The notes: generated by a model from the sequence alone, not told the origin. DNA of 64,000 nt from Haematobacter massiliensis (GCF_000740795.1 NZ_JGYG01000003.1:124001-188000); one strand, 5' to 3'. Positions 30,479-39,884 are shown, counted from the first letter of the stretch. Program-made: numbers and translations.

Positions 30479-32128
30479 TTACATGTTGGGATAATTCGGC
30501 CCGTCGCCGCCCTGCGGCGTCGTCCAGGTGATGTTCTGCGGCGGATCCTTGATGTCGCAGGTCTTGCAGTGGACGCAGTTCTGGAAGTTGATCTGGAAGC
30601 GCGGCCCCTCCGTGCCCTCAATCACCTCATAGACGCCGGCGGGGCAGTATCGCTGCGCGGGTTCGGCGAATTTCGGCAGGGTGTAGCTGATCGGGATCGT
30701 CGGATCCTTGAGCTTCAGATGGCAGGGCTGGCTTTCCTCATGGTTGGTGAAGCTGAACGAGACATTCGTCAACCGGTCGAAGGACAGCACGCCATCCGGT
30801 CTGGGATAGGTGATCGGGGCATAGCCAGACGCCTCCGCCGTGGCGGCGGCATCGGTCTTGGGATGCGGCATGGTGCCGAACAGGCTCGCCCCGAAGAGCG
30901 AGTTGGTCCACATGTCGAACCCGCCGAGGCCAAGTCCGAGCATCCCCATCTTCGACCACAAGGGTTTCACGTTGCGCACCTTCTTCAGGTCGCGCCCGAT
31001 CTCTCCCGTACGGACTTCGGTTTCGTAGTCGGAAAGCTCGTCGCCCGTGCGGCCCGCAGCAATCGCCCGCTGCGCCGCTTCTGCCGCCGCGATGCCCGAC
31101 AGCATGGCGTTGTGGCTGCCCTTGATGCGGGGCACGTTCACCATGCCCGCCGAGCAGCCCAGCAGCGCGCCGCCCGGAAACACCATCTTCGGCAGCGACT
31201 GATAGCCGCCTTCGGTGATCGCCCGGGCGCCATAGGCCACGCGCTTGCCACCCTTCAGAAGCTCCGCCACCATCGGGTGATGCTTGAAGCGCTGGAATTC
31301 CATATAGGGGAAAACGTAGGGGTTCTTGTAGTTCAGGTGGACCACGAAACCGATGAACACCTGATTGTTCTCGGCGTGATAGATGAAGGAACCGCCGTCC
31401 GCATTCTTGCCGAGTGGCCAGCCCATCGTGTGGATGACCGTCCCCTCGCGGTGCTTGGCCGGGTCGATCTCCCAGATTTCCTTCATGCCAAGGCCGAATT
31501 TCTGCGGCTCATGCCCGGCGGAAAGATCGTAGCGGGCGATGATCTCCTTGGCCAGCGAGCCGCGCACGCCTTCGGAGATGAAGACGTACTTCCCGAGCAG
31601 TTCCATCCCCGGCTCATAGCTGTCGCCGATGGAGCCGTCGGCTTCACGCCCGAACTCTCCCGCGACGACGCCCTTCACCGTGCCGTCTTCCCCATAGATG
31701 ACCTGCGAGCAGGCCATGCCGGGGAAAATCTCCACGCCCAGCTCCTCCGCCTGACCGGCGAGCCAGCGGCAGAGATTGCCGAGCGAGATGATGTAGTTGC
31801 CATGGTTGGACATCAGCTTCGGCATGGGCCAGTTTGGCAGCCGGATCTGACCGGATTCGCCGAGCATGTAGAAGCTGTCGTGGTTCACGGCCACGGTGAC
31901 GGGCGCGCCCTTGTCTTTCCAGTCGGGGATGAGCTTGTTCAGGCCAACCGGATCAAGCACGGCGCCCGACAGGATATGCGCCCCCACCTCCGACCCCTTC
32001 TCCAGCACCACGACGGACAGGTCGGGATCGAGCTGTTTCAGACGGATCGCTGCGGACAGCCCGGCAGGGCCGGCCCCGACGATGACCACGTCATATTCCA
32101 TCGACTCCCGTTCGATTCCGTCACTCAT
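30479..32128 (-). CDS. Electron transfer flavoprotein-ubiquinone oxidoreductase
   Basis: 549 aa. The N-terminal FAD site is DVVIVGAGPAGLSAAIRLKQ. The C-terminal [4Fe-4S] ligands are C-P-A-G-V-Y, then QNCVHCKTCDIKDP. It passes electrons from ETF (fatty acid and amino acid oxidation) to ubiquinone, consistent with the acyl-CoA dehydrogenase at 37059. The ATG at 32128 follows a GGGGGGA stretch; the frame continues to 32203. Divergent from greA. Confidence 0.96.
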   Translation of the reverse strand: MSDGIERESMEYDVVIVGAGPAGLSAAIRLKQLDPDLSVVVLEKGSEVGAHILSGAVLDPVGLNKLIPDWKDKGAPVTVAVNHDSFYMLGESGQIRLPNWPMPKLMSNHGNYIISLGNLCRWLAGQAEELGVEIFPGMACSQVIYGEDGTVKGVVAGEFGREADGSIGDSYEPGMELLGKYVFISEGVRGSLAKEIIARYDLSAGHEPQKFGLGMKEIWEIDPAKHREGTVIHTMGWPLGKNADGGSFIYHAENNQVFIGFVVHLNYKNPYVFPYMEFQRFKHHPMVAELLKGGKRVAYGARAITEGGYQSLPKMVFPGGALLGCSAGMVNVPRIKGSHNAMLSGIAAAEAAQRAIAAGRTGDELSDYETEVRTGEIGRDLKKVRNVKPLWSKMGMLGLGLGGFDMWTNSLFGASLFGTMPHPKTDAAATAEASGYAPITYPRPDGVLSFDRLTNVSFSFTNHEESQPCHLKLKDPTIPISYTLPKFAEPAQRYCPAGVYEVIEGTEGPRFQINFQNCVHCKTCDIKDPPQNITWTTPQGGDGPNYPNM

Positions 32129-32332
32129 GCTGGTCCCCCCTTGCCCGCAGATGCAGGCGAACTGGCTTTTGTCAGGGGTCAGCGTTACCGGGCCGTAGCG
32201 CACGGGTCAATCGGAACGGGCGACCTGAGCGCAGTGCCCTTGCGGCAAAGCGCCGCCGACGGGACGATCTCTCCCTGTGGATCAGGCTTGCAATCCCTGC
32301 CCGTCTCGGTTCAGGTGCAGCAGAAATGACAC

Positions 32333-32370
32333 GCACCCGCGCGCTTCATCGAGCGCGTTCGGGTGCTTTT
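32333..32370 (+). terminator. Terminator-like hairpin in the greA leader
   Basis: Thirteen-bp stem: the lower seven pairs are GCACCCG/CGGGTGC and the upper six CGCGCT/AGCGCG, with a 2-nt bulge (TT) and a 6-nt loop, followed by TTTTGTT. It ends 24 nt before the greA ATG. The only other gene in this gap (ETF-QO) is divergent, so the hairpin does not close an upstream gene. It resembles a leader attenuator. Confidence 0.7.
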
Positions 32371-32393
32371 GTTCCAGACCGGGAAAGACGACG

Positions 32394-32864
32394 ATGGAAA
32401 AGATCCTTATGACCCGCAAAGGTCAGTCCGCGCTGGACGAGGAACTGCGCAATCTGAAGTCGGTCGAGCGTCCTGCCGTGATCCGCGCGATTGCGGAGGC
32501 GCGGGAGCATGGCGACCTCTCCGAGAATGCCGAGTATCATGCCGCCCGCGAACGGCAGAGCTTCATCGAGGGCCGGATCGGCCAAATCGAGGCCATTCTC
32601 GGGCTGGCGGAGGTGATCGAGCCGTCCCGCCTTTCCGGCCCGATCAAGTTCGGCGCGACGGTCACCCTCGTCGATGAGGATACCGAAGAGGAAAAGACCT
32701 ACCAGATCGTGGGTGAAACGGAGGCTGATATCGAGAACGGCCTTCTCAACATCCGTTCCCCTCTCGCCCGCGCGCTCATCGGTAAGGATGAGGGAGACAC
32801 GGTCGAGGTCAAGACACCCGGCGGCGAGCGCAATTATGAGATCGTGACCGTCCGCTATATCTGA
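32394..32864 (+). CDS. greA: Transcript cleavage factor GreA
   Basis: 156 aa. The N-terminal coiled coil carries the acidic tip motif [17 protein letters not shown]; the C-terminal FKBP-like domain has [23 protein letters not shown] and [18 protein letters not shown]. It rescues backtracked RNA polymerase by stimulating transcript cleavage. The ATG at 32394 was chosen by homology ([10 protein letters not shown]). A terminator-like hairpin lies directly upstream. Confidence 0.97.
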   Translation: MEKILMTRKGQSALDEELRNLKSVERPAVIRAIAEAREHGDLSENAEYHAARERQSFIEGRIGQIEAILGLAEVIEPSRLSGPIKFGATVTLVDEDTEEEKTYQIVGETEADIENGLLNIRSPLARALIGKDEGDTVEVKTPGGERNYEIVTVRYI

Positions 32865-32889
32865 GGAGGGCGCCGCAAGCGCATTCCGC

Positions 32890-33900
32890 ATGCCTGATAC
32901 ATCGCAAGACGACCAGACTTCCCCCCGCCCGGCAGGACTGCTGCCGGAGGGGTCCGCCCTCAGCCAGCTTCAGCCGACCGATATTGCCGCAGCGGTGCTC
33001 ACGCTGCTGTGGCTGGCGATGGCGGCGATCTTCTTCTTCACCGGCGAGGAGAGCGAGGGCGGGGGACCGCTCTCGGCACTTGTCGCCGGGCTGGCGGTGG
33101 CGATGCCTGTCGCGCTGATCTGGCTGATCGCGACCAGTCTGCGCACCGTTCGCGGCCTGCGGGAAGAAGCCGTCCGCCTGCAGCAGGAAATCGACGCCCT
33201 GCGTCGTGGCGCAACGGCCCAGCCATTGCGCCAACCGCCTGTTGCACAGCAGTCTGTTGCACAGCCGTCTGTTCTGCAGCCATCTGTTCTGCAACCGGCC
33301 GGGGCGCAGGCGCCGCTCGCTCAGCCGGCTACGGGAGCCCCGCGCGCGGCGCAACCGGCGCGCCGGCAGCCTACCCCTCCCCGCGCCGTAGCCCAGCAGG
33401 CTGCCTCGGAACCCGCCGAGCTGGAGGCGCTACCGCCTGCGGATTTCATCGGCGCGCTGAACTTCCCCGACTCGCCCGAGGATGCGGAAGGCATCCGGAC
33501 CCTCCGCCGGGCATTGGAGGATCCGGCCGCTGCCAAGCTCATCCGGTCCGCGCAGGACGTGTTGAACCTTCTGGGCGCCGACGGGATCTACATGGATGAT
33601 CTCGTGCCCGAGGAGCTGCCGCCCGGCGCGCTCTGGCGGGAGTTCAGCGCGGGGGCGCGCGGCCAGTCCGTCGCCGGTCTCGGCGCGATCGAGGAGCCGA
33701 ACGTGCTCGCAGCGACCGCAACACGGATGCGCAGCGATCCCGTCTTCCGCGATGCGGCGCAGCACTTCCTGCGTCAGTTCGACCGCAGTCTTTCCGACTT
33801 TGCCCCCACCGTGCCGGATGAGATGCTGGCAATGGTCGGCATGACCCGCACCGCCCGCGCCTTCATGCTGCTCGGTCGCGTGGCCGGCACATTCGACTAG
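32890..33900 (+). CDS. Two-helix membrane protein with Gln/Pro/Ala-rich linker, function unknown
   Basis: 336 aa. Two transmembrane segments (about 32-52 and 62-83) precede a short charged helix, a linker (about 115-180) with repeats such as SVAQPSVLQPSVLQP, and a conserved-looking helical C-terminal domain (about 183-336; NFPDSPEDAEGIRTLRRALEDP...). The linker is encoded by imperfect short DNA repeats at 33238-33295. Probably co-transcribed with greA (25-nt gap). I do not recognise the family. Confidence 0.65.
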   Translation: MPDTSQDDQTSPRPAGLLPEGSALSQLQPTDIAAAVLTLLWLAMAAIFFFTGEESEGGGPLSALVAGLAVAMPVALIWLIATSLRTVRGLREEAVRLQQEIDALRRGATAQPLRQPPVAQQSVAQPSVLQPSVLQPAGAQAPLAQPATGAPRAAQPARRQPTPPRAVAQQAASEPAELEALPPADFIGALNFPDSPEDAEGIRTLRRALEDPAAAKLIRSAQDVLNLLGADGIYMDDLVPEELPPGALWREFSAGARGQSVAGLGAIEEPNVLAATATRMRSDPVFRDAAQHFLRQFDRSLSDFAPTVPDEMLAMVGMTRTARAFMLLGRVAGTFD

Positions 33901-34046
33901 GCCGCAACCAACCGGCATCGGCACCCCCTCCGCGCGGCATCGGACACAGCGATGCAATATCGCCGCACCGGCGCGCGGCGGGCGGTTGCAAACCCTGACC
34001 TCGCCTCCTTATGGTGACGCGGTGTCGGCGGAGGCGACCAGCGCCA

Positions 34047-34754
34047 ATGTTTCTCAATCCATGGTTTCGTCGGGGGGTGGTCGCGGGCCTGCCCTATCTC
34101 ATCGTCGTCGTGCCCTTTGGGCTGTTGTTCGGCATCACGGCCCGAACGGCAGGGTTCAACCTTGCCGAGATCATGGGGTTTTCCATCCTGGTAATCGCCG
34201 GCGCCTCGCAGTTCAGCGCGCTGCAACTGATGAATGACAATGCTCCCGTGCTCATCGTCATCGCGACGGGGCTGGCCGTCAATATCCGGATGGCGATGTA
34301 TTCGGCCTCCCTCGCGCCGCATCTGGGCGGAATGCCGGTGTGGCAAAGGGCGCTCGCGGCCTATAGCCTGACGGACCAGTCCTATGCGATCAGCGCGTTG
34401 CGCTTCGACACCGGGCCTCCGATGCGGCTGCGCGACAAGGTGGCCTATTACTTCGGCGCGGTGCTTTTCACCGCAGTGCCATGGCCCGTCTTCACCCTGG
34501 TCGGCGCGACGGCGGGCAGCCTCATTCCAGCCGACGTGCCGCTGGACCTCGCCATCCCGATCACCTTCCTCGCCATGATCGCGCCGCTTCTGCGCAACCC
34601 TGCCCATCTGGCGGCGGCGGTCGTGTCAGTGGTCCTCACGCTTGCGTTTTCCTTCATCCCCTACAACCTCGGCCTGCTCGTCGCGGCTGTCTTCGCGATG
34701 ATGGCGGGCGCGGCGGTGGAGCAGCTTCTGGCGCGGCGGAGGGCGCGCGAATGA
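34047..34754 (+). CDS. azlC: AzlC-type branched-chain amino acid exporter subunit
   Basis: 235 aa membrane protein with the AzlC pattern: PFGLLFGITARTAG, then GASQFSALQLM, a long NIRMAMYSASLAPHL segment, SLTDQSYA and later hydrophobic helices. With AzlD it exports branched-chain amino acids or analogues. The ATG at 34047 follows GGAGGCGACC at a rather long distance. It overlaps azlD by ATGA, so the two are translationally coupled. Confidence 0.88.
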   Translation: MFLNPWFRRGVVAGLPYLIVVVPFGLLFGITARTAGFNLAEIMGFSILVIAGASQFSALQLMNDNAPVLIVIATGLAVNIRMAMYSASLAPHLGGMPVWQRALAAYSLTDQSYAISALRFDTGPPMRLRDKVAYYFGAVLFTAVPWPVFTLVGATAGSLIPADVPLDLAIPITFLAMIAPLLRNPAHLAAAVVSVVLTLAFSFIPYNLGLLVAAVFAMMAGAAVEQLLARRRARE

Positions 34755-35071
34755 GCTACGGCAAGCTGGAGATCTGGACGATCATCCTTGCGCTCGGGGC
34801 GGGCACATTCCTGCTCCGCTTCTCCTTTCTCGGGCTGATGGGAAACCGGCCCTTCCCACACTGGCTGCAACGCCACCTGCGCTACACAGCGGCGGCGGTG
34901 CTGCCGGGGCTCGCCATGCCCATCGTCCTGCAGCACACGCCGGATGGCGGGCTGGATCCGCTGCGGCTCATGGCGGCAGGGGCAACGATCGTGGTCGGAA
35001 TGATCACGCGCAGCACCCTTGCCGCGATTCTGGGCGGGGCTGTGGCGCTGGCCCTGCCCTATCTCTTCTGA
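34751..35071 (+). CDS. azlD: AzlD-type branched-chain amino acid exporter subunit
   Basis: 106 aa with four hydrophobic segments (WTIILALGAGTFLLRFSFL, YTAAAVLPGLAMPIVL, AGATIVVGMITRSTLAAILGGAVALALPYLF), the AzlD size and pattern. The start overlaps the azlC stop (ATGA). Confidence 0.88.
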   Translation: MSYGKLEIWTIILALGAGTFLLRFSFLGLMGNRPFPHWLQRHLRYTAAAVLPGLAMPIVLQHTPDGGLDPLRLMAAGATIVVGMITRSTLAAILGGAVALALPYLF

Positions 35072-35086
35072 CGCTCAGCGAATCGG

Positions 35087-35713
35087 TCAGCGAATCGGAT
35101 CGGGATGGTCCTGCTGACGCAACGGGTTCGCGTTGTCCTCATCGTCATCGTAGAAATAGGTTGTGACCACGCCCGGACGCTCTCCGAATTCCTCCATCAG
35201 CGTCTTGGGGAAGTAGGTCCGCCCGATATCCTCGAACCCCGGAAGCTGGGACAATACACTGCTGACAGCCCGGGCACACATCGCCTTGGGCGTCGCGCCA
35301 TAGGCCTCCACCAGCCGCCTGGCTTCCGCCGCGACAGCGGGGCTGACCACGATTTCCTGACGGACCACGTGATAAGCGGGACGGGCGTGGTAGTTGACAT
35401 ACCAGTGCTCCACCCCCGCGCTGATACCGTAATGGACATCGTTCCGCTCGGGCACCTTGCTATGTGTCCAGCTTCCCGCCGGGTCAAAAAGGACGCGCTG
35501 ATCGGCGTTGATCATCAGGCCGGAGTGCTCGCCTGCCCCGGTGTTGTTGTTGATCGCGGTATAGAGCGTCAGGGACGGCGGCCCGTCGAATCGATAGGTC
35601 GCGGCCTGTACGGCAGCATCCGGCGCCCATGTCTTTTCCGCCGCGCCGCAGGCGGCAAGCCAGAGCGGCATCGACACCACGGCCAAGAGCCGCACCCAGC
35701 CAGCAGCGTTCAT
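35087..35713 (-). CDS. Lipoprotein, possibly a permuted NlpC/P60-like papain-fold protein
   Basis: 208 aa. Lipobox LAACG near residue 22. An early His in GEHSGLMINADQRVLFDPAGSW and a later Cys in PKAMCARAVSSVLSQLPGF occur in the order His-then-Cys seen in circularly permuted NlpC/P60 (YiiX/LRAT-like) proteins. The acidic C-terminal tail includes YDDDEDNAN. Fold assignment is an inference from residue order only. It lies just upstream of the convergent azlCD end. Confidence 0.5.
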   Translation of the reverse strand: MNAAGWVRLLAVVSMPLWLAACGAAEKTWAPDAAVQAATYRFDGPPSLTLYTAINNNTGAGEHSGLMINADQRVLFDPAGSWTHSKVPERNDVHYGISAGVEHWYVNYHARPAYHVVRQEIVVSPAVAAEARRLVEAYGATPKAMCARAVSSVLSQLPGFEDIGRTYFPKTLMEEFGERPGVVTTYFYDDDEDNANPLRQQDHPDPIR

Positions 35714-35750
35714 CGGACGGCAGGCCCCGCCCTGCGGAATGCCCGCATGA

Positions 35751-35903
35751 TCAGAGAGTGGTCAGTGCGAGAAAAATCAGGACGAGCAGAACAACCACCG
35801 TCCCATAGGTCATGAAGCGGATGAAGCCCTCGAAAGTCTTCTCCTGAGCGGAGATATCCATCGTGCCATGCTCATGGGCGGGGGCTTGGGCGTGGTCCTG
35901 CAT
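35751..35903 (-). CDS. aa3-type cytochrome c oxidase subunit IV
   Basis: 50 aa, below common ORF cutoffs. A short polar N-terminus EHGTMDISAQEKTFEGF matches the family motif (HG-x-MDI-xx-QE-x-TF-x-GF), then a single transmembrane helix at about 29-49. Alphaproteobacterial cytochrome aa3 oxidases carry this extra one-helix subunit. AGGAAGG precedes two adjacent ATGs (35906, 35903). Located away from other cox genes here. Confidence 0.88.
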   Translation of the reverse strand: MQDHAQAPAHEHGTMDISAQEKTFEGFIRFMTYGTVVVLLVLIFLALTTL

Positions 35904-35993
35904 CATCTCGCCTTCCTGTCAGTTCGTCTTTCCAAAGCGATAGCTTATCGGGATGCCTCTGTCACCACCGACGGAGGGACGAGCCATGCCAAG

Positions 35994-36018
35994 GGGACAG
36001 AACGTTGCCGTTCTGCCC
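35994..36018 (-). terminator. Possible terminator after the MBL hydrolase gene
   Basis: Ten-bp stem with one mismatch (GGGACAGAACG / CGTTCTGCCC) and a 4-nt loop, 13 nt past the stop. The T run on the minus strand is weak. Confidence 0.35.
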
Positions 36019-36030
36019 TGTGGCCGCGGT

Positions 36031-37062
36031 TCAGGTGCGCTTCCAGAACCACGCCTCGTTGCCGGGTTCGCGATAGCGCCGCGCGCGCCCCGTCTGGGTC
36101 AGGTGGTTGAGATGGGCGACAGCCTCTCCCAGAGCGAGGGTATACTCGCTCTCGCCGATGGGACGGCGGAACAGGAAGGGGAAACATTCCGCCGCACGGC
36201 GGGGAGTGGCGAGCGCTTCCTCCAGCCGGTCAAGCGCCGCGACATGGCCGGAGATCATCTGCGCGAGCCGCGGCCCGATCCCGGAGAACGGCAGCTTGTG
36301 CCCGGAAAGCGCCAACTGCCCCTCACGCGCATAACGGCCAAGACGCGTGCAGCTCTCGAGCCAGTCCCCCACCGGATCGGCCTCCGGCTCCGTCGCATAG
36401 ACGCCGAGGTTGGGGGAAATGGTGGACAGAATCTGATCTCCCGCGATCACGAGACTGCCGTCGCTGCTCCACAGCGTTGCATGTTCCGGCGCATGGCCAT
36501 TGCCGATATGCACCTCGAAATCCCGTCCGCCGATGCGGATGGCGTCTCCCTCCGCGATGCGGCGGAAGCTTCCGGGAATGGCATGGACGACATCGGAACT
36601 GTTGTAGGGCCGCTCGTTCGCGCGCTTGTCGTAGATCGCGGCATCCATGCCGCAGGCCCGCCAATAGGAGAGCTGCGTCTCCGGCGGGCGGTCATGCGCC
36701 TCCAGCCGCAGCATCCGGGCAAAGAGGAAAGCCGTTCGCGTGGTGACCAGCTCCGCCCCGTGCTTCTCCACGAACCATCCGGCAAGGCCGATATGGTCCG
36801 GGTGGTGATGAGTGCCGATCACCCGCCGAACGGGGCGGCCCGCCAGCGGGCCCGACAGCACGGCCTCCCACATCTCGCGCGTGGGCGGCGTATCGAAACC
36901 GGTATCCACCAGCGTCCAGCCATCGCCATCGTCGAAGGCATAGGCATTCACATGATCGAGCCGCAGGGGCAGCGGCACCCGGATCCACAGCACTCCGTCA
37001 GCGATTTCCGCTACGTCACCCGGCGCAGGCGGCGCGTCCAGCGGATAACGCAGCGCGTTCAA
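36031..37062 (-). CDS. MBL-fold metallohydrolase
   Basis: 343 aa. The metallo-beta-lactamase motif THHHPDHIGLAG plus NGHAPEHATLW, AGDQIL and SGHKLPFSG provide the metal ligands. Such proteins in acyl-CoA operons may be thioesterase- or glyoxalase-like. The start is a rare TTG at 37062 overlapping the stop of the acyl-CoA dehydrogenase gene (TTGA), with AGGAA nine nt upstream, indicating coupled translation. No better start exists before the first conserved strand. Confidence 0.85.
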   Translation of the reverse strand: MNALRYPLDAPPAPGDVAEIADGVLWIRVPLPLRLDHVNAYAFDDGDGWTLVDTGFDTPPTREMWEAVLSGPLAGRPVRRVIGTHHHPDHIGLAGWFVEKHGAELVTTRTAFLFARMLRLEAHDRPPETQLSYWRACGMDAAIYDKRANERPYNSSDVVHAIPGSFRRIAEGDAIRIGGRDFEVHIGNGHAPEHATLWSSDGSLVIAGDQILSTISPNLGVYATEPEADPVGDWLESCTRLGRYAREGQLALSGHKLPFSGIGPRLAQMISGHVAALDRLEEALATPRRAAECFPFLFRRPIGESEYTLALGEAVAHLNHLTQTGRARRYREPGNEAWFWKRT

Positions 37063-38765
37063 ACCGCCAGTTCCTCTGCCGTGACGGCATATAGCCCCGC
37101 CGCTCCCTCATGCGCCTGCCGCAGCAGGGAAACATGGTCGGGCAGCATCCGGCGAATGAAGAACGTGGCCAGCGCTGCGCGCTCTGCCGGGTCGGAACAG
37201 GCGGCTCGCAGGTGGTAGGAGCCACCCAGCACCAGCGCAAAGGCCCGCAGATAGGGCACGGATCCGGCGAACCGGTCGTTCACGGGCTGGGCGACGAGCC
37301 AGTCCGTTACTTCGCGGAGCGACTCGGCGGCGCTCCAGACTTCTTCCGCCAGTTGCGGGTGGTCGGGTTTCGCCGCCTCAGCGCCGGACTGTACCTCGTC
37401 GATCAGGCGGTTGATGGCCTCGCCCCCGTCCATCATCTTGCGTCCGACGAGATCGGCGGCCTGAATGCCGTTCGTCCCCTCGTAGATGGCGCAGACCCGA
37501 ACGTCGCGGGCAAGCTGCGCGGCGCCCGTCTCCTCGATGAATCCCATGCCGCCATGGATCTGGATGGAGGTCTGCGTGACCTCGTTGCCGGTATCGGTGG
37601 CAAAGGCCTTGGCGATGGGGGTCAGAACGCCACCGCGCGCTTCCCACTCCGGCTCACCCGTGGCCTTGGCCATGTCGAGGGCGAGCGCACAGTCCAGCAC
37701 GATGCAGCGGGCGGCGAAGGTCTGTGCCTTCATCCCGGCCAGCATCCGGCGCACATCGGCATGGTCGATGATCGTGCCCCGGCCCGGTACGGGCGTCTTG
37801 CCCTGCTTGCGGTCCAGCGCATAGGCCAGCGCCTGCTGACAGGCGGCTTCGGCCACGCCGACCCCCTGGGTCGCCACGCCGAGCCGGGCATTGTTCATCA
37901 TGGTGAACATGGCCTTGATGCCGCCGTGGCGCTCGCCGATCAGCCAGCCGGTCGCATTGTCATATTCCATCACGCAGGTCGGTGAGCCATGCAGGCCCAT
38001 CTTGTGCTCAAGCGAGACGACGCGCACACCGTTCCGCTGTCCGGGTTCGCCGTTTTCGTCCAGCAGCAGCTTCGGCACGAGGAACAGGCTGATGCCCTTG
38101 ACGCCCGGACCACCGTCGGGGAGCCGCGCCAGAACGAGGTGGCACACGTTGGGCAGGAAATCCCCGTCGCCCCAGGTGATGAAGATCTTCTGCCCCGAAA
38201 TCGCAAAGGTTCCGTCGCCGTTGTCCACGGCCTTCGTCACCAGCGCCCCGACATCCGAACCGGCACCCGGTTCGGTGAGGTTCATCGTGCCGTTCCATTC
38301 CCCGGAGGTCAGTTTCGGCAGGTAGAGGCGCTTCAGCTCATCCGTGGCGTGATGCTCCAGCGCTTCGATCTGGCCCTGGGTGAGCAGCGGGTTGAGATGC
38401 AGCGACAGGCAGGCCCCGGAGAACATCTCGTTCACCGCAGTGGCCAGCGTGATCGGCAGGCCCATTCCGCCGAACTCCGGTGCCGCCGACATGCCGACCC
38501 AGCCGCCCTCCGCGATGGCCCGATACCCCTCGGCAAAGCCCGGAGAGGTGCGCACGACGCCATTCTCCAGCTTGGCGGGCGTCAGATCGCCCGAGCGGTT
38601 CAGCGGCGCAAGAACATCTCCCGCCAGCTTGGCCGCCTCATCAAGGATCTGCTGCGCAACGTCGCGGGTCGCATCGGCATAGGGCTGTGTGGCAGACAGG
38701 CCCTCAAAACCAACGATATGATCGAAAATGAAGGTCTGATCCTTCACCGGCGCGCGAAAAGCCAT
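37059..38765 (-). CDS. Acyl-CoA dehydrogenase, long (DmdC-like) type
   Basis: 568 aa, longer than classic 380-aa enzymes because of a C-terminal extension (about 460-568). It has NLTEPGAGSDVGAL, the FAD-region KIFITWGDGDF, HKMGLHGSPTCVMEYDNATGWLIG, and IHGGMGFIEETG...YEGTNGIQ. Length and motifs resemble 3-methylmercaptopropionyl-CoA dehydrogenase DmdC of roseobacters and its paralogues, but the substrate cannot be fixed from sequence. Operon with the MBL gene; electrons would go through ETF and the ETF-QO at 30479. Confidence 0.9.
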   Translation of the reverse strand: MAFRAPVKDQTFIFDHIVGFEGLSATQPYADATRDVAQQILDEAAKLAGDVLAPLNRSGDLTPAKLENGVVRTSPGFAEGYRAIAEGGWVGMSAAPEFGGMGLPITLATAVNEMFSGACLSLHLNPLLTQGQIEALEHHATDELKRLYLPKLTSGEWNGTMNLTEPGAGSDVGALVTKAVDNGDGTFAISGQKIFITWGDGDFLPNVCHLVLARLPDGGPGVKGISLFLVPKLLLDENGEPGQRNGVRVVSLEHKMGLHGSPTCVMEYDNATGWLIGERHGGIKAMFTMMNNARLGVATQGVGVAEAACQQALAYALDRKQGKTPVPGRGTIIDHADVRRMLAGMKAQTFAARCIVLDCALALDMAKATGEPEWEARGGVLTPIAKAFATDTGNEVTQTSIQIHGGMGFIEETGAAQLARDVRVCAIYEGTNGIQAADLVGRKMMDGGEAINRLIDEVQSGAEAAKPDHPQLAEEVWSAAESLREVTDWLVAQPVNDRFAGSVPYLRAFALVLGGSYHLRAACSDPAERAALATFFIRRMLPDHVSLLRQAHEGAAGLYAVTAEELAV

Positions 38766-38847
38766 CGAATTCCTCCCTCACACCTTGGCGGCAACGGCCC
38801 GGGCGCGTATCTCGGCATCAATTGGCATGAAGGCTAAACAAAGCAAG

Positions 38848-39837
38848 ATGACCGGCAAGCCCCAACGCAGCGTCACTGGCAACACGCTCCGTCTCGCCCC
38901 CGACAGCGCGGGGATCGAGACAGCGGCGCGCCTTCTCGCAGAGGGGGAGCTGGTCGCGCTGCCGACGGAAACGGTCTATGGGCTGGCCGCCGACGCGCGG
39001 CAGGATCACGCGGTAGCGCGCATCTTCGAGGCGAAGGGGCGGCCCCGGTTCAATCCGCTCATCATCCACGTGGCCGATCTGGCAAGCGCGGGCCGCTATG
39101 CCCGGCTGACCCCGGAGGCGGAGAGGCTGGCCCGCGCCTTCTGGCCGGGACCGCTGACGCTCGTCCTGCCGCTTCTGCCGGACGCGGGGCTGTCGCCGCT
39201 CGTCACGGCGGGCAATGACAGCGTTGCGGTGCGGGTGCCCGCGCATCCCGTCGCACAGGCGCTGCTCCGCCGGTTCGGGGGGCCACTGGCCGCGCCCTCC
39301 GCCAATCCTTCCGGCCGGGTCAGCCCGACCCGCGCGGCGCATGTGCTCGACGGCCTTGACGGGCGTATCGAAGCGGTGATTGACGGCGGAGAGGCGGCTG
39401 TCGGGGTGGAATCGACCATTGTCGGGCTGCTGGGCGCACCGCTGCTGCTGCGTCCCGGCGGGCTGGCGCTTGAGGATCTGGAAGCCGCGTTGGGCCGTGC
39501 GATCCCCTCGCCCGCCGCCGACCTGGAACGGCCCGTTGCGCCGGGGCAGCTCTCCTCCCATTACGCGCCGCGGGCGGAGATGCGGCTTGGCACCCAGCCG
39601 CGGCCGGGAGAGGCATGGCTGGGCTTCGGGCCGGCGGACACTGGCGCGACGCTGAACCTCTCTCCCGCAGGGGATCTGACGGAGGCCGCGGCCAACCTCT
39701 TTCACTACATGCGGGAAATCGACACCGGTCCGGGAACGGTCATTGCCGTCTCCCCCATCCCGGAGCGGGGGCTGGGGCGCGCCATCAATGACAGATTGCG
39801 CCGGGCCGCAGCCCCCCGGCCCGCGCCGCTTCCGTGA
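38848..39837 (+). CDS. tsaC: Sua5/YrdC/TsaC L-threonylcarbamoyladenylate synthase
   Basis: 329 aa. The YrdC domain (about 15-200) has LVALPTETVYGLAADA, KGRPRFNPLIIHV, FWPGPLTLVLP, APSANPSGRVSPT and VESTIV, followed by a C-terminal Sua5 domain with SSHYAPRA. It makes threonylcarbamoyl-AMP for tRNA t6A37. The start is uncertain: 38848 is used, 38827 is the alternative, and neither has a clear ribosome site. Divergent from the acyl-CoA dehydrogenase. Confidence 0.93.
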   Translation: MTGKPQRSVTGNTLRLAPDSAGIETAARLLAEGELVALPTETVYGLAADARQDHAVARIFEAKGRPRFNPLIIHVADLASAGRYARLTPEAERLARAFWPGPLTLVLPLLPDAGLSPLVTAGNDSVAVRVPAHPVAQALLRRFGGPLAAPSANPSGRVSPTRAAHVLDGLDGRIEAVIDGGEAAVGVESTIVGLLGAPLLLRPGGLALEDLEAALGRAIPSPAADLERPVAPGQLSSHYAPRAEMRLGTQPRPGEAWLGFGPADTGATLNLSPAGDLTEAAANLFHYMREIDTGPGTVIAVSPIPERGLGRAINDRLRRAAAPRPAPLP

Positions 39838-39884
39838 AGGGTCTCAACGCGGGCGGGCGAGGCAATAATCGGCCACCGGACCGT

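Noticed and set aside
28631-32329. 1232-codon plus-strand frame
   Set aside because: Runs antisense through ispE, the TPR gene and ETF-QO, all of which have clear motifs; a GC-rich shadow frame.
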